Shown here one piece after another: positions 34,582-44,665 of a DNA stretch of 64,000 bases. The stretch covers positions 1-64,000 of the forward strand of contig DGPB01000002.1 of the NCBI GenBank assembly GCA_002390285.1, in the 5' to 3' direction. The notes under the pieces are model-generated. The model did not search any database and was not told the DNA's origin. It saw only the letters and a list, made by a program, of their open reading frames with translations. The position numbers and the translations under genes are program-made. The stretch's first letter is position 1. Each line of letters begins with the position of its first letter. The DNA is from Cellvibrionales bacterium UBA4451. Its GTDB lineage: Bacteria > Pseudomonadota > Gammaproteobacteria > Pseudomonadales > Porticoccaceae.

Positions 34582-35513
34582 CGGCGACGCCCCTGGGTTT
34601 TTCTGCCATAGGCTTGCTGTAATACAGGCATTATTGGTACTGCGGTTTCGAATGACAGACTGCCCATTCGTAACTTGCTACAAAGGGTTTTTAGGTGTGC
34701 CTGACGATCTCTGAATTGTTTTTCAAATTGCCGGCGCAGGTCAGTCCCTTGGGTATTCAAGTTAAACCGCTGATGACCATTGCTTACTTGATAATTGGCG
34801 GGGGGAGGGAGTTGAGCTTCAAGCCCATCGTGAATATGACAAATATTAATGTCGCAGTGTCGGGCCAGTTCAAATAGATGTTGTTCACAGTTTTTGTCGA
34901 GGTCGTGGAAATCACTGATTAGAAACAGTGTGGAACCAGGCATGGCTACTCGCCGGGTATCTTCCAGAATTTCTGCCATCGTATAACGGTTAGCGTTCGC
35001 ATGAATCAACTGTTCACTGAAGTCCCGTAGTTTATGGATCAGCTGGAGTACGCTGTGGTGACTACGTCTTGCTCGGATATCATATTGGTGTTCAGCGCCG
35101 AAAATAAGCCCTCCCACTCGGTCGTTGGCGTTCAACCCAGCCCAGGCCAGCGCAGCAGCTACTTGGCAGGCGGTTACAGATTTCAGCTCCTTTGAGCCAA
35201 AAAACATAGTGGGTCTCAGGTCAGTGACGACAAGAACAGGTCGTTCTCGTTCTTCGCTGAACAACTTGGTGTGAGTCGTCATCGTCCTGGCGGTTACTCG
35301 CCAGTCAATGGTGCGGATATCATCACCGGGCTGGTATTGCCGGACTTCTTCAAAGTCCATGCCTCTGCCACGAAAACGGGATTGATGGCCGCCCAAGACT
35401 AGGTTTTTCGCCATAAGCCTTGGGAAGAATTTTAGGTCCCGAGCGCCAAACCGAAGCTTTACCAGCGTCGAAATATCAGCGATGGCTGGATTGTTGTTAT
35501 CTATATTTGTCAT
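34578..35513 (-). CDS. DUF58 domain protein of MoxR operon
   Basis: 311 aa. Core 'GMDFEEVRQYQPGDDIRTID' followed by 'WRVTARTMTTHTKLFSEERE' is diagnostic of DUF58, a VWA-like fold; 'VLVVTDLRPTMFFGS' carries a degenerate MIDAS (DLRPT). No membrane segment, so probably cytosolic. It sits between moxR and DUF4381, separated from moxR by only 3 nt. Partner of the MoxR ATPase by gene context. Confidence 0.9.
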   Translation of the reverse strand: MTNIDNNNPAIADISTLVKLRFGARDLKFFPRLMAKNLVLGGHQSRFRGRGMDFEEVRQYQPGDDIRTIDWRVTARTMTTHTKLFSEERERPVLVVTDLRPTMFFGSKELKSVTACQVAAALAWAGLNANDRVGGLIFGAEHQYDIRARRSHHSVLQLIHKLRDFSEQLIHANANRYTMAEILEDTRRVAMPGSTLFLISDFHDLDKNCEQHLFELARHCDINICHIHDGLEAQLPPPANYQVSNGHQRFNLNTQGTDLRRQFEKQFRDRQAHLKTLCSKLRMGSLSFETAVPIMPVLQQAYGRKTQGRRR

Positions 35514-35516
35514 TGA

Positions 35517-36476
35517 TCAGGCTGAAGGTACGCTGCTAATCAGGGTGTCGATAACCTGGTCCGGGGTAACGCCATTCGCTTCGGCCTCAAAGCTGAGAAT
35601 CAGGCGGTGTCGCAAGACGTCATGGGCGACGGCTCTCACATCGTCTGGTGAAACATAGTCACGATCATTCAGCCATGCGTGGGCTCTAGCACAGCGATCC
35701 ATTGAGATGGTTGCCCTCGGGCTGGCTCCGTAGTCAAGCCAACTATCGAGCTGCTCACCATATTGCGTGGGGTTTCTCGTGGCCAAGATTAATTGGACAA
35801 TATATTCTTCGACAGGCTCAGCCATATGCACTGACAAGACCTCTTTTCGGGCCTCCAGCAAAGCGGCTTCTGAAATCTGTTCAATATCTTCTTGAGGTGT
35901 TTGCAGGGCCTCGCTACGGGCCAGGCGCAAAATCTCACGTTCCGCATCAACCGCAGGGTAGTCCACATTCACGTGCATTAAAAATCGATCCATCTGAGCT
36001 TCGGGAAGTGGGTAGGTGCCCTCTTGTTCAATCGGGTTCTGGGTGGCCATGACGAGAAACAGTTGGGGTAGCGGGTAGGTCGTTCGCCCAACACTAATTT
36101 GACGCTCACCCATCGCCTCGAGAAGTGCGGACTGAACCTTTGCGGGTGCCCGATTAATTTCATCGGCCAAAACCAGGTTGTGAAAAATGGGTCCCGGTTG
36201 GAATTTGAAGCTGCCATCCTCAGGACGGTAGATGTCGCTACCGGTAATATCTGCGGGTAGCAGGTCAGGGGTAAACTGAATGCGGTGAAAATCGCCACTG
36301 ATGCCTTCGGATAAGGTTTTAATCGCTTTGGTCTTCGCTAAACCAGGTGCGCCTTCTACCAATAGATGCCCATCGGCCAACAGCGCGATAATCAGCCGGT
36401 CAATCAAATGTGGCTGGCCGACAATTTGACGGTTAAGAAAATCTCGTAATACGTTAATTTGGGGCAACTGACTCAT
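35517..36476 (-). CDS. MoxR-family AAA+ ATPase
   Basis: 319 aa. Walker A 'VEGAPGLAKTKAIKTL' (about 38-53), Walker B 'LVLADEINRAPAKVQSALLE', sensor 1 'LFLVMATQNPIEQEGTYPLP', and a C-terminal lid 'DYGASPRATISMDRCARAHA'. MoxR ATPases act with VWA proteins as chaperone-like remodelling machines. First gene of the operon, with a promoter expected in the 238-nt gap before gdhB (36477-36714). Confidence 0.94.
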   Translation of the reverse strand: MSQLPQINVLRDFLNRQIVGQPHLIDRLIIALLADGHLLVEGAPGLAKTKAIKTLSEGISGDFHRIQFTPDLLPADITGSDIYRPEDGSFKFQPGPIFHNLVLADEINRAPAKVQSALLEAMGERQISVGRTTYPLPQLFLVMATQNPIEQEGTYPLPEAQMDRFLMHVNVDYPAVDAEREILRLARSEALQTPQEDIEQISEAALLEARKEVLSVHMAEPVEEYIVQLILATRNPTQYGEQLDSWLDYGASPRATISMDRCARAHAWLNDRDYVSPDDVRAVAHDVLRHRLILSFEAEANGVTPDQVIDTLISSVPSA

Positions 36477-36714
36477 ATTTTTAACTACATCTCTTTTAAG
36501 TGAGTGGTCATTGATGGCGTGGAATTGTACTGCCTGAATCGTATTAACCCAAGTAGGAGGGTGCTTGGAAAGTAATCTAGACTATAGGTTATAGGCGAAG
36601 TTCAGTTATGCACTGGTATGGTGCTTAATCGGCGGGTATGAGAGAGTGTAGGATTGCATGGGCGAGCACTTTTAATCCGGCATAATCAAACAAAGCTAAT
36701 AACAGTGAGGCACC
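36477..36714. other. Divergent promoter region moxR / gdhB
   Basis: The 238-nt gap between divergent genes must contain both promoters. I see no hairpin terminator, repeat or small gene in it. Confidence 0.4.
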
Positions 36715-39700
36715 ATGGAAGCAGTTGTCGGGGACAAGTTTTTTAAGCAACTTGAAAAGCAGATTCATGATCAATATCCGTTGCCACTAGCTTCGCAGTT
36801 ACTCGGTTTTTCTAAAAAAATATTTGATCTTGCCGCGTTGGAGGAGCTTGAGGATGACCCGGTTGGGGTTGCCATGGAGTTTCTTCACAACTTTCTTGCA
36901 TTTACCAAGAAGGTTGATTTACGTAGGCCCAAGGTGAAAGTCTTTAATCCTGAGCAGCAGAATAAAGATAAGGTAACTGGTACCACTTCTATTCTTATTA
37001 TTCAGCGGGATATGCCTTTTTTGGTGGATTCTGTTCGCATTGAGGTCAACCGCCGTAATCATACGATTCAAACCATAAAGAGCACCATACTTAATGTTAT
37101 TCGCGATGACGAGGGGACGTTGGTCACTGCCTTTGCGGATGAAGATGATCCTGATAGTTTCAAAGAAGCACTGATTACCATCGGTGTTGATTTTCATCGC
37201 TCCGAAGAAAAACACCTGGAGTTGGAGCAAAGTATCTTTGACATACTTCGTGATGTGGAAGCGGTAACCGATGATTTTATGCCGATGGTTAGTCGTTTGA
37301 ACGAGGCGATTGATGAAGTTAAGCACAATCAAGGTGATCTGCCCCGGGAGGACTCAAGTGAGTTGGCGGCTTTTCTTGAGTGGATGCGGAATGATGCTTA
37401 TATCCTACTTGGCTGTTCCGAATACCGATTCGTAAACGATAGCGAACCACCAAAGTTGGAAAACCTTGCCGATCGCCAGCTGGGTATTTTTTCTCGCCAC
37501 CCTGTTGAGGTTGCCGAGACGGCACTAAATGACCTGAGTCCCGGACGGCCAGAGTTTTATAAGAACGGGGTGCCAATGGCGCTGACCAAATCCTCGCTTC
37601 GTTCCAGAGTACACCGTCAGGCCTACTCCGATTATATTCTTCTAAAGCGTTATGACGATAAGGGCGTGGTTGTTGGCGAGCACCTGTTTATGGGGCTTTA
37701 TACCTCCCGGGTATACACCATGAGCCCCTTTCAGATTCCCCTTATCCGGCAAAGGGTATTACAGCTACTCGATAAAGTTGGCTTTCCTAAAGGCAGTCAT
37801 GACTACAAGGCCATGTGCCAGCTGATTGAAATACACCCCAGGGATGAACTGTTCAATTGCACAGTGGAAGAGCTCTATCAAATCTTAATGGGGATCTGGC
37901 AAATCAATGAACGCAGAATGGTTAAGTTCTTTATGAGAGCGGATCCCTTTGAGAAGTTCGTCAATTGTCTGGTCTACATTCCGAGGGATATTTACCGCAC
38001 ATCCATCCGAGAGCGGATTGAAGTACTCCTCAAGGGGGAGTTGGATGCTGACGAATGTGAATTTAATACTTATTTTTCTGAATCGGTATTGGCGCGTACC
38101 CAGTATGTGGTCCGGATAAACTCTTGCCGATTTAAGAAAATAGATCAGCGGGAGCTTGAAAAAAAGATTATCAAGCTGACCCGGGATTGGTGCGACGATC
38201 TAAAAGTGGCCACTATTATTGAGTGGGGTGGTGAGGCGGGGCGCGAAATGTACACCCTTTATCGCAGCGCCTTCCCTTCAAGCTACCAGGATCATTTTGA
38301 TCATTCTGCTGCCATTAAGGATATTGAACTATTTCATTCACTGACCAGTGAGCATGAAATAGCCATGTGTTTTTATCAGTCGGAGGGCGCAGAGCACAAT
38401 GTGATGCGCTTTAAGGTGTTCCACCGTAGTGCGCAATTAGAGCTGTCCAGCATGGTTCCAATGCTGGAAAATCTCGGTTTCAACGTGATTGGGGAGCATC
38501 CTTATCAAATTAAGCCAACACAGGGTGGCGAAGTCTGGATACATGATTTTACGTTGTTATTTAGCCTGGATGTAGAGGTGGATGTTTCTGCCGTTCGTAA
38601 TACATTCCAGGAGGCCTTCAAGGCAGTGTGGTGTGGCGATTCAGAGAATGATAGCTTTAATCATTTAGTGGTTGGTGCGCGTCTTGACTGGCGTACTGTT
38701 TCCTTGCTGCGGCTATATGCTCGTTATATGAAGCAGTTGGGAAGTAGCTTTAGTCAGAGTTTTATAGCAGAGACGTTGGCATCAAATCTGGATATTACTC
38801 GCAACCTGGTAGCGCTGTTCCGATGTTTATTTGATCCCAGGTTGGTGGATTCGGATATCAAGGAATATGGTCGTGCGGAACGACTCAATGAGAAAATAAT
38901 TGATGCGCTGGATCTCGTCAGTAACCTCAACGAAGACACGGTACTGAGGTGTTATTTACAACTCATTGCTGCCACCAAGCGAACTAATTTTTTTCAGCCC
39001 GATAATGACAGTCAGCACAAACCTTACATGTCGGTGAAACTTTCGCCGAGAGAACTTAGCGATGCTCCTGAGCCCCGTCCGCTCTATGAAATATTTGTCT
39101 ATTCGCCGAGAGTTGAAGGGGTTCATTTGCGAATGGGAAAGGTGGCTAGAGGTGGTTTGCGGTGGTCAGATAGGTTAGAGGACTACCGCACAGAAATTCT
39201 GGGTCTGGTTAAGGCTCAGCAGGTAAAAAATGCGGTCATTGTGCCAACAGGGGCCAAGGGTGGATTTGTTCTAAAAAAGATTGACCGTAAGGCCACACGA
39301 GAGGAGTTTTTACAGGAAGGGCTCGCTTGTTATGAGTTGTTTATACAGGGCTTGCTTGATGTTACCGATAATATCGTAGATGGCGTTGTCATCCCTCCTG
39401 AGTGTGTGGTTCGCCGCGATTACGATGACCCTTATCTTGTTGTAGCTGCAGATAAAGGCACGGCCACATTTTCGGATTTTGCGAATAAAATCTCTATTTC
39501 TCGGGGCTTTTGGTTGGGGGATGCCTTTGCTTCTGGCGGCAGTAATGGCTACGACCATAAAAAAATGGGTATTACTGCTCGAGGTGCCTGGGTATCGGTA
39601 CAGAGACATTTCTGTGAGCTTGGCCTCAATACCCAAGCGGAAGATTTTACCGTGGTTGGTATTGGCGATATGTTCGGTGATGTTTTTGGCAACGGTATGC

Positions 39701-41583
39701 TGATGTCCGAGCACATCAAATTAGTGGCTGCATTTAATCACCAGCATATCTTCATTGATCCAACCCCTGATGCTTCCGCCAGTTTTGCTGAGCGCAAACG
39801 GGTGTTTGAGTTACCTCGATCCACATGGGAGAATTATGACGAGTCATTGATCTCCAAGGGCGGGGGTGTCTTTTCTCGTGATGCAAAGTCTATTCAGTTG
39901 TCCCCAGAAATTAGAGACTATTTTGGTATTGTTGATGAACAGCTCAGTCCCAATGACTTTATTCATGTACTTCTTAAGGCGAACGTTGACTTGATCTGGA
40001 ACGGTGGCATTGGCACCTATGTAAAAGGGGCCGATGAAAATCATCTGGAGGTTGGGGATAGAGCCAATGACACAGTGCGTGTTAATGGTAAGGCATTGCG
40101 TTGTCGGGTATTTGGCGAGGGTGGTAATTTAGGCATAACCCAGCGCGGCCGTATTGAATACGCGCTTAATGGCGGCGCTTGTAATACAGACTTTATTGAT
40201 AATGCAGCAGGGGTGGACTGCTCTGATCACGAGGTCAATATCAAGATTCTACTGAATGAGCTGGTTCAGAGTGGAAGCTTGACCACGGGTCAGCGCAATC
40301 AATTACTGGTGAGCATGACGGATAACATAGCTCAGTTAGTGTTGCATAATAATTATCGGCAAACCCTGGCTGTCAGCCTTGCTTATTACCGCTGTCAGAC
40401 TGATTTTTCTGAATTCTGGCGCTTCATTTCTGCACGGGAGTCTGCTGGTGAGCTCAATCGTGAGTTGGAGTATCTGCCAGACGATGAGACGCTCATGGAT
40501 AGGGAGAAGAACGGTACGGGTTTGACCCACCCTGAGCTGTCTGTGCTGGTATCTTATGGCAAGATATTATTGAAAGAGGCCGTGTTGAAATCGGACTTGC
40601 CGGAAGACAGTTATGTGGCGAAGTCGATTACTGGCGCATTTCCAGTGCAACTTGTAGAAGAGTATCCCCAGCAGGTATTGAGGCATAGCCTACGACGGGA
40701 AATTATCACCAATCAGATCGTGAATGAAATTGTCAATGTGATGGGGCTGACGTTCTGTCAGCGTCAGATGGCTTCTACGGGAGCCTCTGTTGATGAGGTG
40801 ATTCGTGCATATGTTGTGGTCCGGGGAGTATTGGGTCTGGATCGCGTGTGGCAGCAAGTAGAGGCTCTGGATTATCACGTACCCTCAGAGGTGCAGTTTG
40901 AATTATTTTACGCATTGATGCGATTAGGTCGCCGTACCTCTCGTTGGGTCTTGCGTAATCGTCGGTCCTGCCTCAGCCCGGAGCGTGAAGTCCAGGCACT
41001 CTCTCCAAAGCTTGTAGAATTACAGTTATTGCTGCCAACGTTATTTTCCCGCCATAAATCAACAGGTTGGATTGAGGAAGTAGAGAGAATAGTGGCATTA
41101 AATGTTCCACAAAACGTGGCTGTATTAGTGGCCAGTGCTAATTTTCTCTACTTCGGTTTTGGTATTGCGGACATTGCTGTTAAAAGTGGCAAGCCCGTAG
41201 GGTTGGTTCTTGAGTTGTACTATAGAATCAGCGCAGAGCTAGATCTGGACTGGTTTGCTGATGAAATTGTCAACCTTGAACCCATTTCAAAATGGGAAGA
41301 CTTTGCGCGTGAATCTTATGTGGATGATTTGGAAAGCCAGCGGCGTAGTTTGGCCAATACATTGTTATCAAGTATTGAGCTTGTTAAGGATATCAATGGG
41401 GCTATTGAGGTTTGGAAAGCGGCTCAGGGATCATTGATTAGACGTTGGCTTGGTATGATGGAAGAGATTCACTCTGCACCTAGTCGGGATTTTGCCATGT
41501 TCTCTGTTGCGCTCAGTGAGCTTCTCGATATCGTTCAGGCTACTGAAAATCGCCTAGACTCTCCGCCGGTTTGCTTAGTTTAG
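36715..41583 (+). CDS. gdhB: NAD-specific glutamate dehydrogenase (large, 180-kDa type)
   Basis: 1622 aa, matching the giant NAD-GDH family (Pseudomonas and Streptomyces type, about 1620 aa), which turns glutamate into 2-oxoglutarate and ammonia for catabolism. ACT-like N-terminal region about 90-700; catalytic core about 790-1250 with substrate Lys region 'GGLRWSDRLEDYRTEILGLV', 'KAQQVKNAVIVPTGAKGGFV', the NAD-binding part 'VVGIGDMFGDVFGNGMLMSE', and a C-terminal domain of unknown role. AGTGAGG precedes ATG. A monocistronic unit followed by two hairpins. Confidence 0.96.
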   Translation: MEAVVGDKFFKQLEKQIHDQYPLPLASQLLGFSKKIFDLAALEELEDDPVGVAMEFLHNFLAFTKKVDLRRPKVKVFNPEQQNKDKVTGTTSILIIQRDMPFLVDSVRIEVNRRNHTIQTIKSTILNVIRDDEGTLVTAFADEDDPDSFKEALITIGVDFHRSEEKHLELEQSIFDILRDVEAVTDDFMPMVSRLNEAIDEVKHNQGDLPREDSSELAAFLEWMRNDAYILLGCSEYRFVNDSEPPKLENLADRQLGIFSRHPVEVAETALNDLSPGRPEFYKNGVPMALTKSSLRSRVHRQAYSDYILLKRYDDKGVVVGEHLFMGLYTSRVYTMSPFQIPLIRQRVLQLLDKVGFPKGSHDYKAMCQLIEIHPRDELFNCTVEELYQILMGIWQINERRMVKFFMRADPFEKFVNCLVYIPRDIYRTSIRERIEVLLKGELDADECEFNTYFSESVLARTQYVVRINSCRFKKIDQRELEKKIIKLTRDWCDDLKVATIIEWGGEAGREMYTLYRSAFPSSYQDHFDHSAAIKDIELFHSLTSEHEIAMCFYQSEGAEHNVMRFKVFHRSAQLELSSMVPMLENLGFNVIGEHPYQIKPTQGGEVWIHDFTLLFSLDVEVDVSAVRNTFQEAFKAVWCGDSENDSFNHLVVGARLDWRTVSLLRLYARYMKQLGSSFSQSFIAETLASNLDITRNLVALFRCLFDPRLVDSDIKEYGRAERLNEKIIDALDLVSNLNEDTVLRCYLQLIAATKRTNFFQPDNDSQHKPYMSVKLSPRELSDAPEPRPLYEIFVYSPRVEGVHLRMGKVARGGLRWSDRLEDYRTEILGLVKAQQVKNAVIVPTGAKGGFVLKKIDRKATREEFLQEGLACYELFIQGLLDVTDNIVDGVVIPPECVVRRDYDDPYLVVAADKGTATFSDFANKISISRGFWLGDAFASGGSNGYDHKKMGITARGAWVSVQRHFCELGLNTQAEDFTVVGIGDMFGDVFGNGMLMSEHIKLVAAFNHQHIFIDPTPDASASFAERKRVFELPRSTWENYDESLISKGGGVFSRDAKSIQLSPEIRDYFGIVDEQLSPNDFIHVLLKANVDLIWNGGIGTYVKGADENHLEVGDRANDTVRVNGKALRCRVFGEGGNLGITQRGRIEYALNGGACNTDFIDNAAGVDCSDHEVNIKILLNELVQSGSLTTGQRNQLLVSMTDNIAQLVLHNNYRQTLAVSLAYYRCQTDFSEFWRFISARESAGELNRELEYLPDDETLMDREKNGTGLTHPELSVLVSYGKILLKEAVLKSDLPEDSYVAKSITGAFPVQLVEEYPQQVLRHSLRREIITNQIVNEIVNVMGLTFCQRQMASTGASVDEVIRAYVVVRGVLGLDRVWQQVEALDYHVPSEVQFELFYALMRLGRRTSRWVLRNRRSCLSPEREVQALSPKLVELQLLLPTLFSRHKSTGWIEEVERIVALNVPQNVAVLVASANFLYFGFGIADIAVKSGKPVGLVLELYYRISAELDLDWFADEIVNLEPISKWEDFARESYVDDLESQRRSLANTLLSSIELVKDINGAIEVWKAAQGSLIRRWLGMMEEIHSAPSRDFAMFSVALSELLDIVQATENRLDSPPVCLV

Positions 41584-41723
41584 CTGTAGTTGAAGATTCG
41601 GTTTTTTTATCTAACACTCTGCGCTACACGTGTAAATTTTTTGTGGGATTTACCTGATTAGGTAGGTTGGCCCGATTCTATAAGCATGCTGAATGAATAA
41701 GACGGGTTTCTTCGAGGGCCAGC

Positions 41724-41782
41724 TTTGTAAAGCGGATGAGACGGTCTTCCCCTCATCCGCTTCAAAGCCTGAGTTAGGCTTT
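41724..41782 (+). terminator. Two tandem hairpins between gdhB and rmf
   Basis: Hairpin 1: CTTTG plus AAGCGGATGAG (41723-41740, 2-nt bulge) pairs with CTCATCCGCTTCAAAG (41752-41767). Hairpin 2: AAAGCCT (41764-41770) pairs with AGGCTTT (41776-41782), so the two share a few bases and are partly exclusive. No long T-run. Located between convergent genes, they may end both transcripts. Confidence 0.6.
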
Positions 41783-41814
41783 AATTGGGTTGATTCCCAA
41801 GTTGAAATAACGGG

Positions 41815-42021
41815 CTATAGACTCATAACCTTTTGCTGAGAGGCTTGTTCGTTATAGCCATTCCAGTTGTCTTCTCGCCCCTCACGCCAACCGTTACACC
41901 AGTCTTGTGCAATAGGGGTTTCTTCAGAGTGAGGGCAGGTTGTTTTGTTTCGGCCGTTGAAGCCAGCTTGATAGCCTTTGATAAAAGCACGGTGGGAAGA
42001 ATCTCGTTTTTGTCTTCTCAT
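41815..42021 (-). CDS. rmf: Ribosome modulation factor
   Basis: 68 aa (E. coli 55). 'MRRQKRDSSHRAFIKGYQAG', 'GRNKTTCPHSE' and 'CNGWREGREDNW' follow RMF, which dimerises 70S ribosomes into inactive 100S particles in stationary phase. AGGAGC precedes ATG. It converges with gdhB. Confidence 0.92.
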   Translation of the reverse strand: MRRQKRDSSHRAFIKGYQAGFNGRNKTTCPHSEETPIAQDWCNGWREGREDNWNGYNEQASQQKVMSL

Positions 42022-42396
42022 AGAGAATAAGCTCCTGATGGACTAACCACTAAAATTTAGTTGGTGAAAAATGAAGATTTTCTTATTAAGCCAATCTAGT
42101 TCACCAAATACAGGTGTAGCTGTCGAGGATTTTATTTGTCTAACAGAGGTATGTTTTAATTCACTTTAGTGCTTACAGGTGCTTACGAGTGCTTCGAAAG
42201 ATACAATAATAATGCGACGGTCTAGACCCGTGAGGTTTAGCAATGCTATGGAAGGGCCAGCATCGCAGCTCAATTCTCAAGTATAACTTTATACACGGTA
42301 GTCATCCGTGAGATGCTTCGCTTTATCCGATTCAGTCAAAAAAACGATTTATCTATGCTCCCTTATGTCAGGTAAGGGCAACCGGAACTTTTATTT
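42022..42396. other. Divergent intergenic region rmf / rlmKL
   Basis: 375 nt without a plausible gene. Contains three tandem 10-mers GTGCTTACAG, GTGCTTACGA, GTGCTTCGAA (42169-42198), a -10-like TACAAT (42202-42207), and a small hairpin CACGG...CCGTG (42294-42310). Presumably carries the promoters of both genes. Confidence 0.5.
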
Positions 42397-44628
42397 ATGA
42401 ACAAGTGGTTTGCCAGTTGTCCCAAGGGGCTGGAAGAGTTATTGGCCAGTGAGCTTCAATCCATCGGTGCCGATGACGTGAGGCTAACGGTGGCGGGTGT
42501 CTATGCTGAGGGCTCTCTTGAATTTGCCTATCGTGCGTGTCTCTGGTCACGTTTAGCCAATCGTATTCTCTTGCCACTGGGTAAGTTTGACGTGGCTAGT
42601 GCCGATGATCTCTATGACGGAGTCAAGGCTATACCCTGGCACCAGCATTTGACACCTCGGCAGAGTATTGCGGTGGACTTCATTGGTAGCAACGATGCGA
42701 TTCGCCACACACAATTTGGTGCACAGCGAGTAAAGGATGCCATCGTTGACACACTCCAAGAGCGTTTTAATGATCGTCCGGATGTGGACCTGAAAAACCC
42801 GGATATTCGTATTAATGTTTACCTGGCTCGGGACAAGGCAAATGTTAGCCTGGACTTCTCCGGTGATAGTCTACACAAGCGTGGTTATCGACAGGCTATG
42901 GTGCCTGCGCCACTCAAAGAAAACCTGGCTGCAGCATTGTTGGTTCGTGCGGGTTGGCCCGAAATCGCAGAGCAGGGTGGAGCACTTATCGACCCCATGT
43001 GCGGTAGTGGCACATTATTGATCGAAGGGGCGATGATCGCTGCCGATATTGCCCCGGGGCTCAATCGTCGTAAGTTTGGTTTTCATGGCTGGTCTCAACA
43101 TGATGCGGATTTATGGCAGGGTATTCGACAGGAGGCATTGGACCGCTGCCAAGCCGGGCTTGCCAAAGTGTTGCCGGAAATTCGTGGTTATGACAAAGAC
43201 TCGCGCGCTGTTAGAGCCGCTCAGGAAAATATTGCTTACGCGGGCCTTGATAAGCAAATTAAAGTGATCCCTAAGCCCATGATGGCCTTCAAAAAGCCCA
43301 CCCATACCCAGATTGATCATGGCTTAATGATTTGCAATCCCCCCTATGGCGAGCGGTGGGGGGACGCGGAAGAACTCCGGCCGTTGTACCAAGACCTAGG
43401 GGAACTAGCTAAACGAGAGTGCCCGGGATGGCGGTTGGCGGTCATTACTGGTAATGCCGAGCTTGCGGGTGAATTGCGGCTGCGTGCTGAGAAAAAATAC
43501 AAGTTATTCAATGGGACAATTCCTAGCCAGTTCTCTCTGTTCCAACTTAGAGACAAAGAGGAGCAAGAAAACGAGCAGCAGGTCAGAAAACAGGATTCCC
43601 CACTGACGGAAGGCGCGACGATGTTTGCCAATCGTCTAAAAAAGAACGCCAAAAAACTCAACAAATGGTTAAAACAGTCTGGGGTTAGTTGCTACCGGCT
43701 CTACGATGCAGATATGCCAGAATATGCCGTGGCGGTTGATATTTACGGTGATGTCATTCACGTTCAGGAGTATGCCCCGCCAGCGGATATCGATGAACAG
43801 CAGGCCAATAAACACCTCACCGAAGTGCGTCAAGCATTGCAACACCTCTACCCAGAGAGCAGTAAAAAATTATTTTTTAAGGAACGGCGTCGCCAGAAAG
43901 GCGATAGTCAGTACCAGCGTCAGCAGAACCGACCAAGAGATAATGCGGTACTAACCGTCTCTGAGGGCCAGGCAAAATTTGAAGTGAATCTTGCCGACTA
44001 TCTGGATAGTGGGCTATTTTTGGACCACCGCCCCGTGCGTCGCATGATCGCAGAAATGGCGAGGGGAAAACGCTTTCTTAACCTGTTCTGCTATACCTCG
44101 GCAGCAACCGTTCAAGCGGCTTTGGGTGGTGCAAAATCCAGTTTGAGCATAGATATGTCCAATAGCTATCTGGACTGGGCAAAACGTAACTTTTCCTTGA
44201 ATGATTTGGATGCAGATATCCATCAGTTGTTGCGTGCAGATTGTCTGGAATGGTTGGCCGTGGGTGAGGGAGAGTACGATGTAATTTTTCTTGATCCGCC
44301 CACATTCTCAAATTCCAAAAAAATGGATTCGGTGCTTGATATTCAACGGGACCATCCACGACTTATTGATGAGGCCCTGGCTATTTTGGCGCCAGGTGGA
44401 ACATTGGTGTTTTCGAATAACTACCGAAAATTTTCGATGGAAGACACCGTTGCTGATAAGTATCAGGTTGAAAATATTACCGACAGTACCCTTGACCCCG
44501 ACTTTCAGCGCAACCAAAAAATCCACAACTGCTGGTTGATTAAACGAGAGGTTGACGATACTCAGGACAATGGAAAGAATTCAGATATATGGAAGGCTCC
44601 AGGGAAATGGAAGGCTTCTGGAAAATAA
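42397..44628 (+). CDS. rlmL: 23S rRNA methyltransferase RlmKL (fused)
   Basis: 743 aa bifunctional enzyme (E. coli RlmL/YcbY 702 aa). The N-terminal half has a THUMP domain (about 45-155) and the m2G2445 methyltransferase with 'GALIDPMCGSGTLLIEGAMI' and 'LMICNPPYGERWG'. The C-terminal half makes m7G2069, with 'KRFLNLFCYTSAATVQAALG' and 'YDVIFLDPPTFSNSKKM'. Its 3' end overlaps nothing essential of the next gene; the short repeat GGAAGGCT at the end gives a Trp/Lys-rich tail (IWKAPGKWKASGK). Confidence 0.95.
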   Translation: MNKWFASCPKGLEELLASELQSIGADDVRLTVAGVYAEGSLEFAYRACLWSRLANRILLPLGKFDVASADDLYDGVKAIPWHQHLTPRQSIAVDFIGSNDAIRHTQFGAQRVKDAIVDTLQERFNDRPDVDLKNPDIRINVYLARDKANVSLDFSGDSLHKRGYRQAMVPAPLKENLAAALLVRAGWPEIAEQGGALIDPMCGSGTLLIEGAMIAADIAPGLNRRKFGFHGWSQHDADLWQGIRQEALDRCQAGLAKVLPEIRGYDKDSRAVRAAQENIAYAGLDKQIKVIPKPMMAFKKPTHTQIDHGLMICNPPYGERWGDAEELRPLYQDLGELAKRECPGWRLAVITGNAELAGELRLRAEKKYKLFNGTIPSQFSLFQLRDKEEQENEQQVRKQDSPLTEGATMFANRLKKNAKKLNKWLKQSGVSCYRLYDADMPEYAVAVDIYGDVIHVQEYAPPADIDEQQANKHLTEVRQALQHLYPESSKKLFFKERRRQKGDSQYQRQQNRPRDNAVLTVSEGQAKFEVNLADYLDSGLFLDHRPVRRMIAEMARGKRFLNLFCYTSAATVQAALGGAKSSLSIDMSNSYLDWAKRNFSLNDLDADIHQLLRADCLEWLAVGEGEYDVIFLDPPTFSNSKKMDSVLDIQRDHPRLIDEALAILAPGGTLVFSNNYRKFSMEDTVADKYQVENITDSTLDPDFQRNQKIHNCWLIKREVDDTQDNGKNSDIWKAPGKWKASGK

Positions 44629-44665
44629 GGGCTACCTAAAAAATGAGAGCTATCAGGAAAGGTCG

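Noticed and set aside
44552..44665. Longer start of the glutaredoxin-like gene
   Set aside because: It overlaps the end of rlmKL; the good RBS is at 44655-44662.
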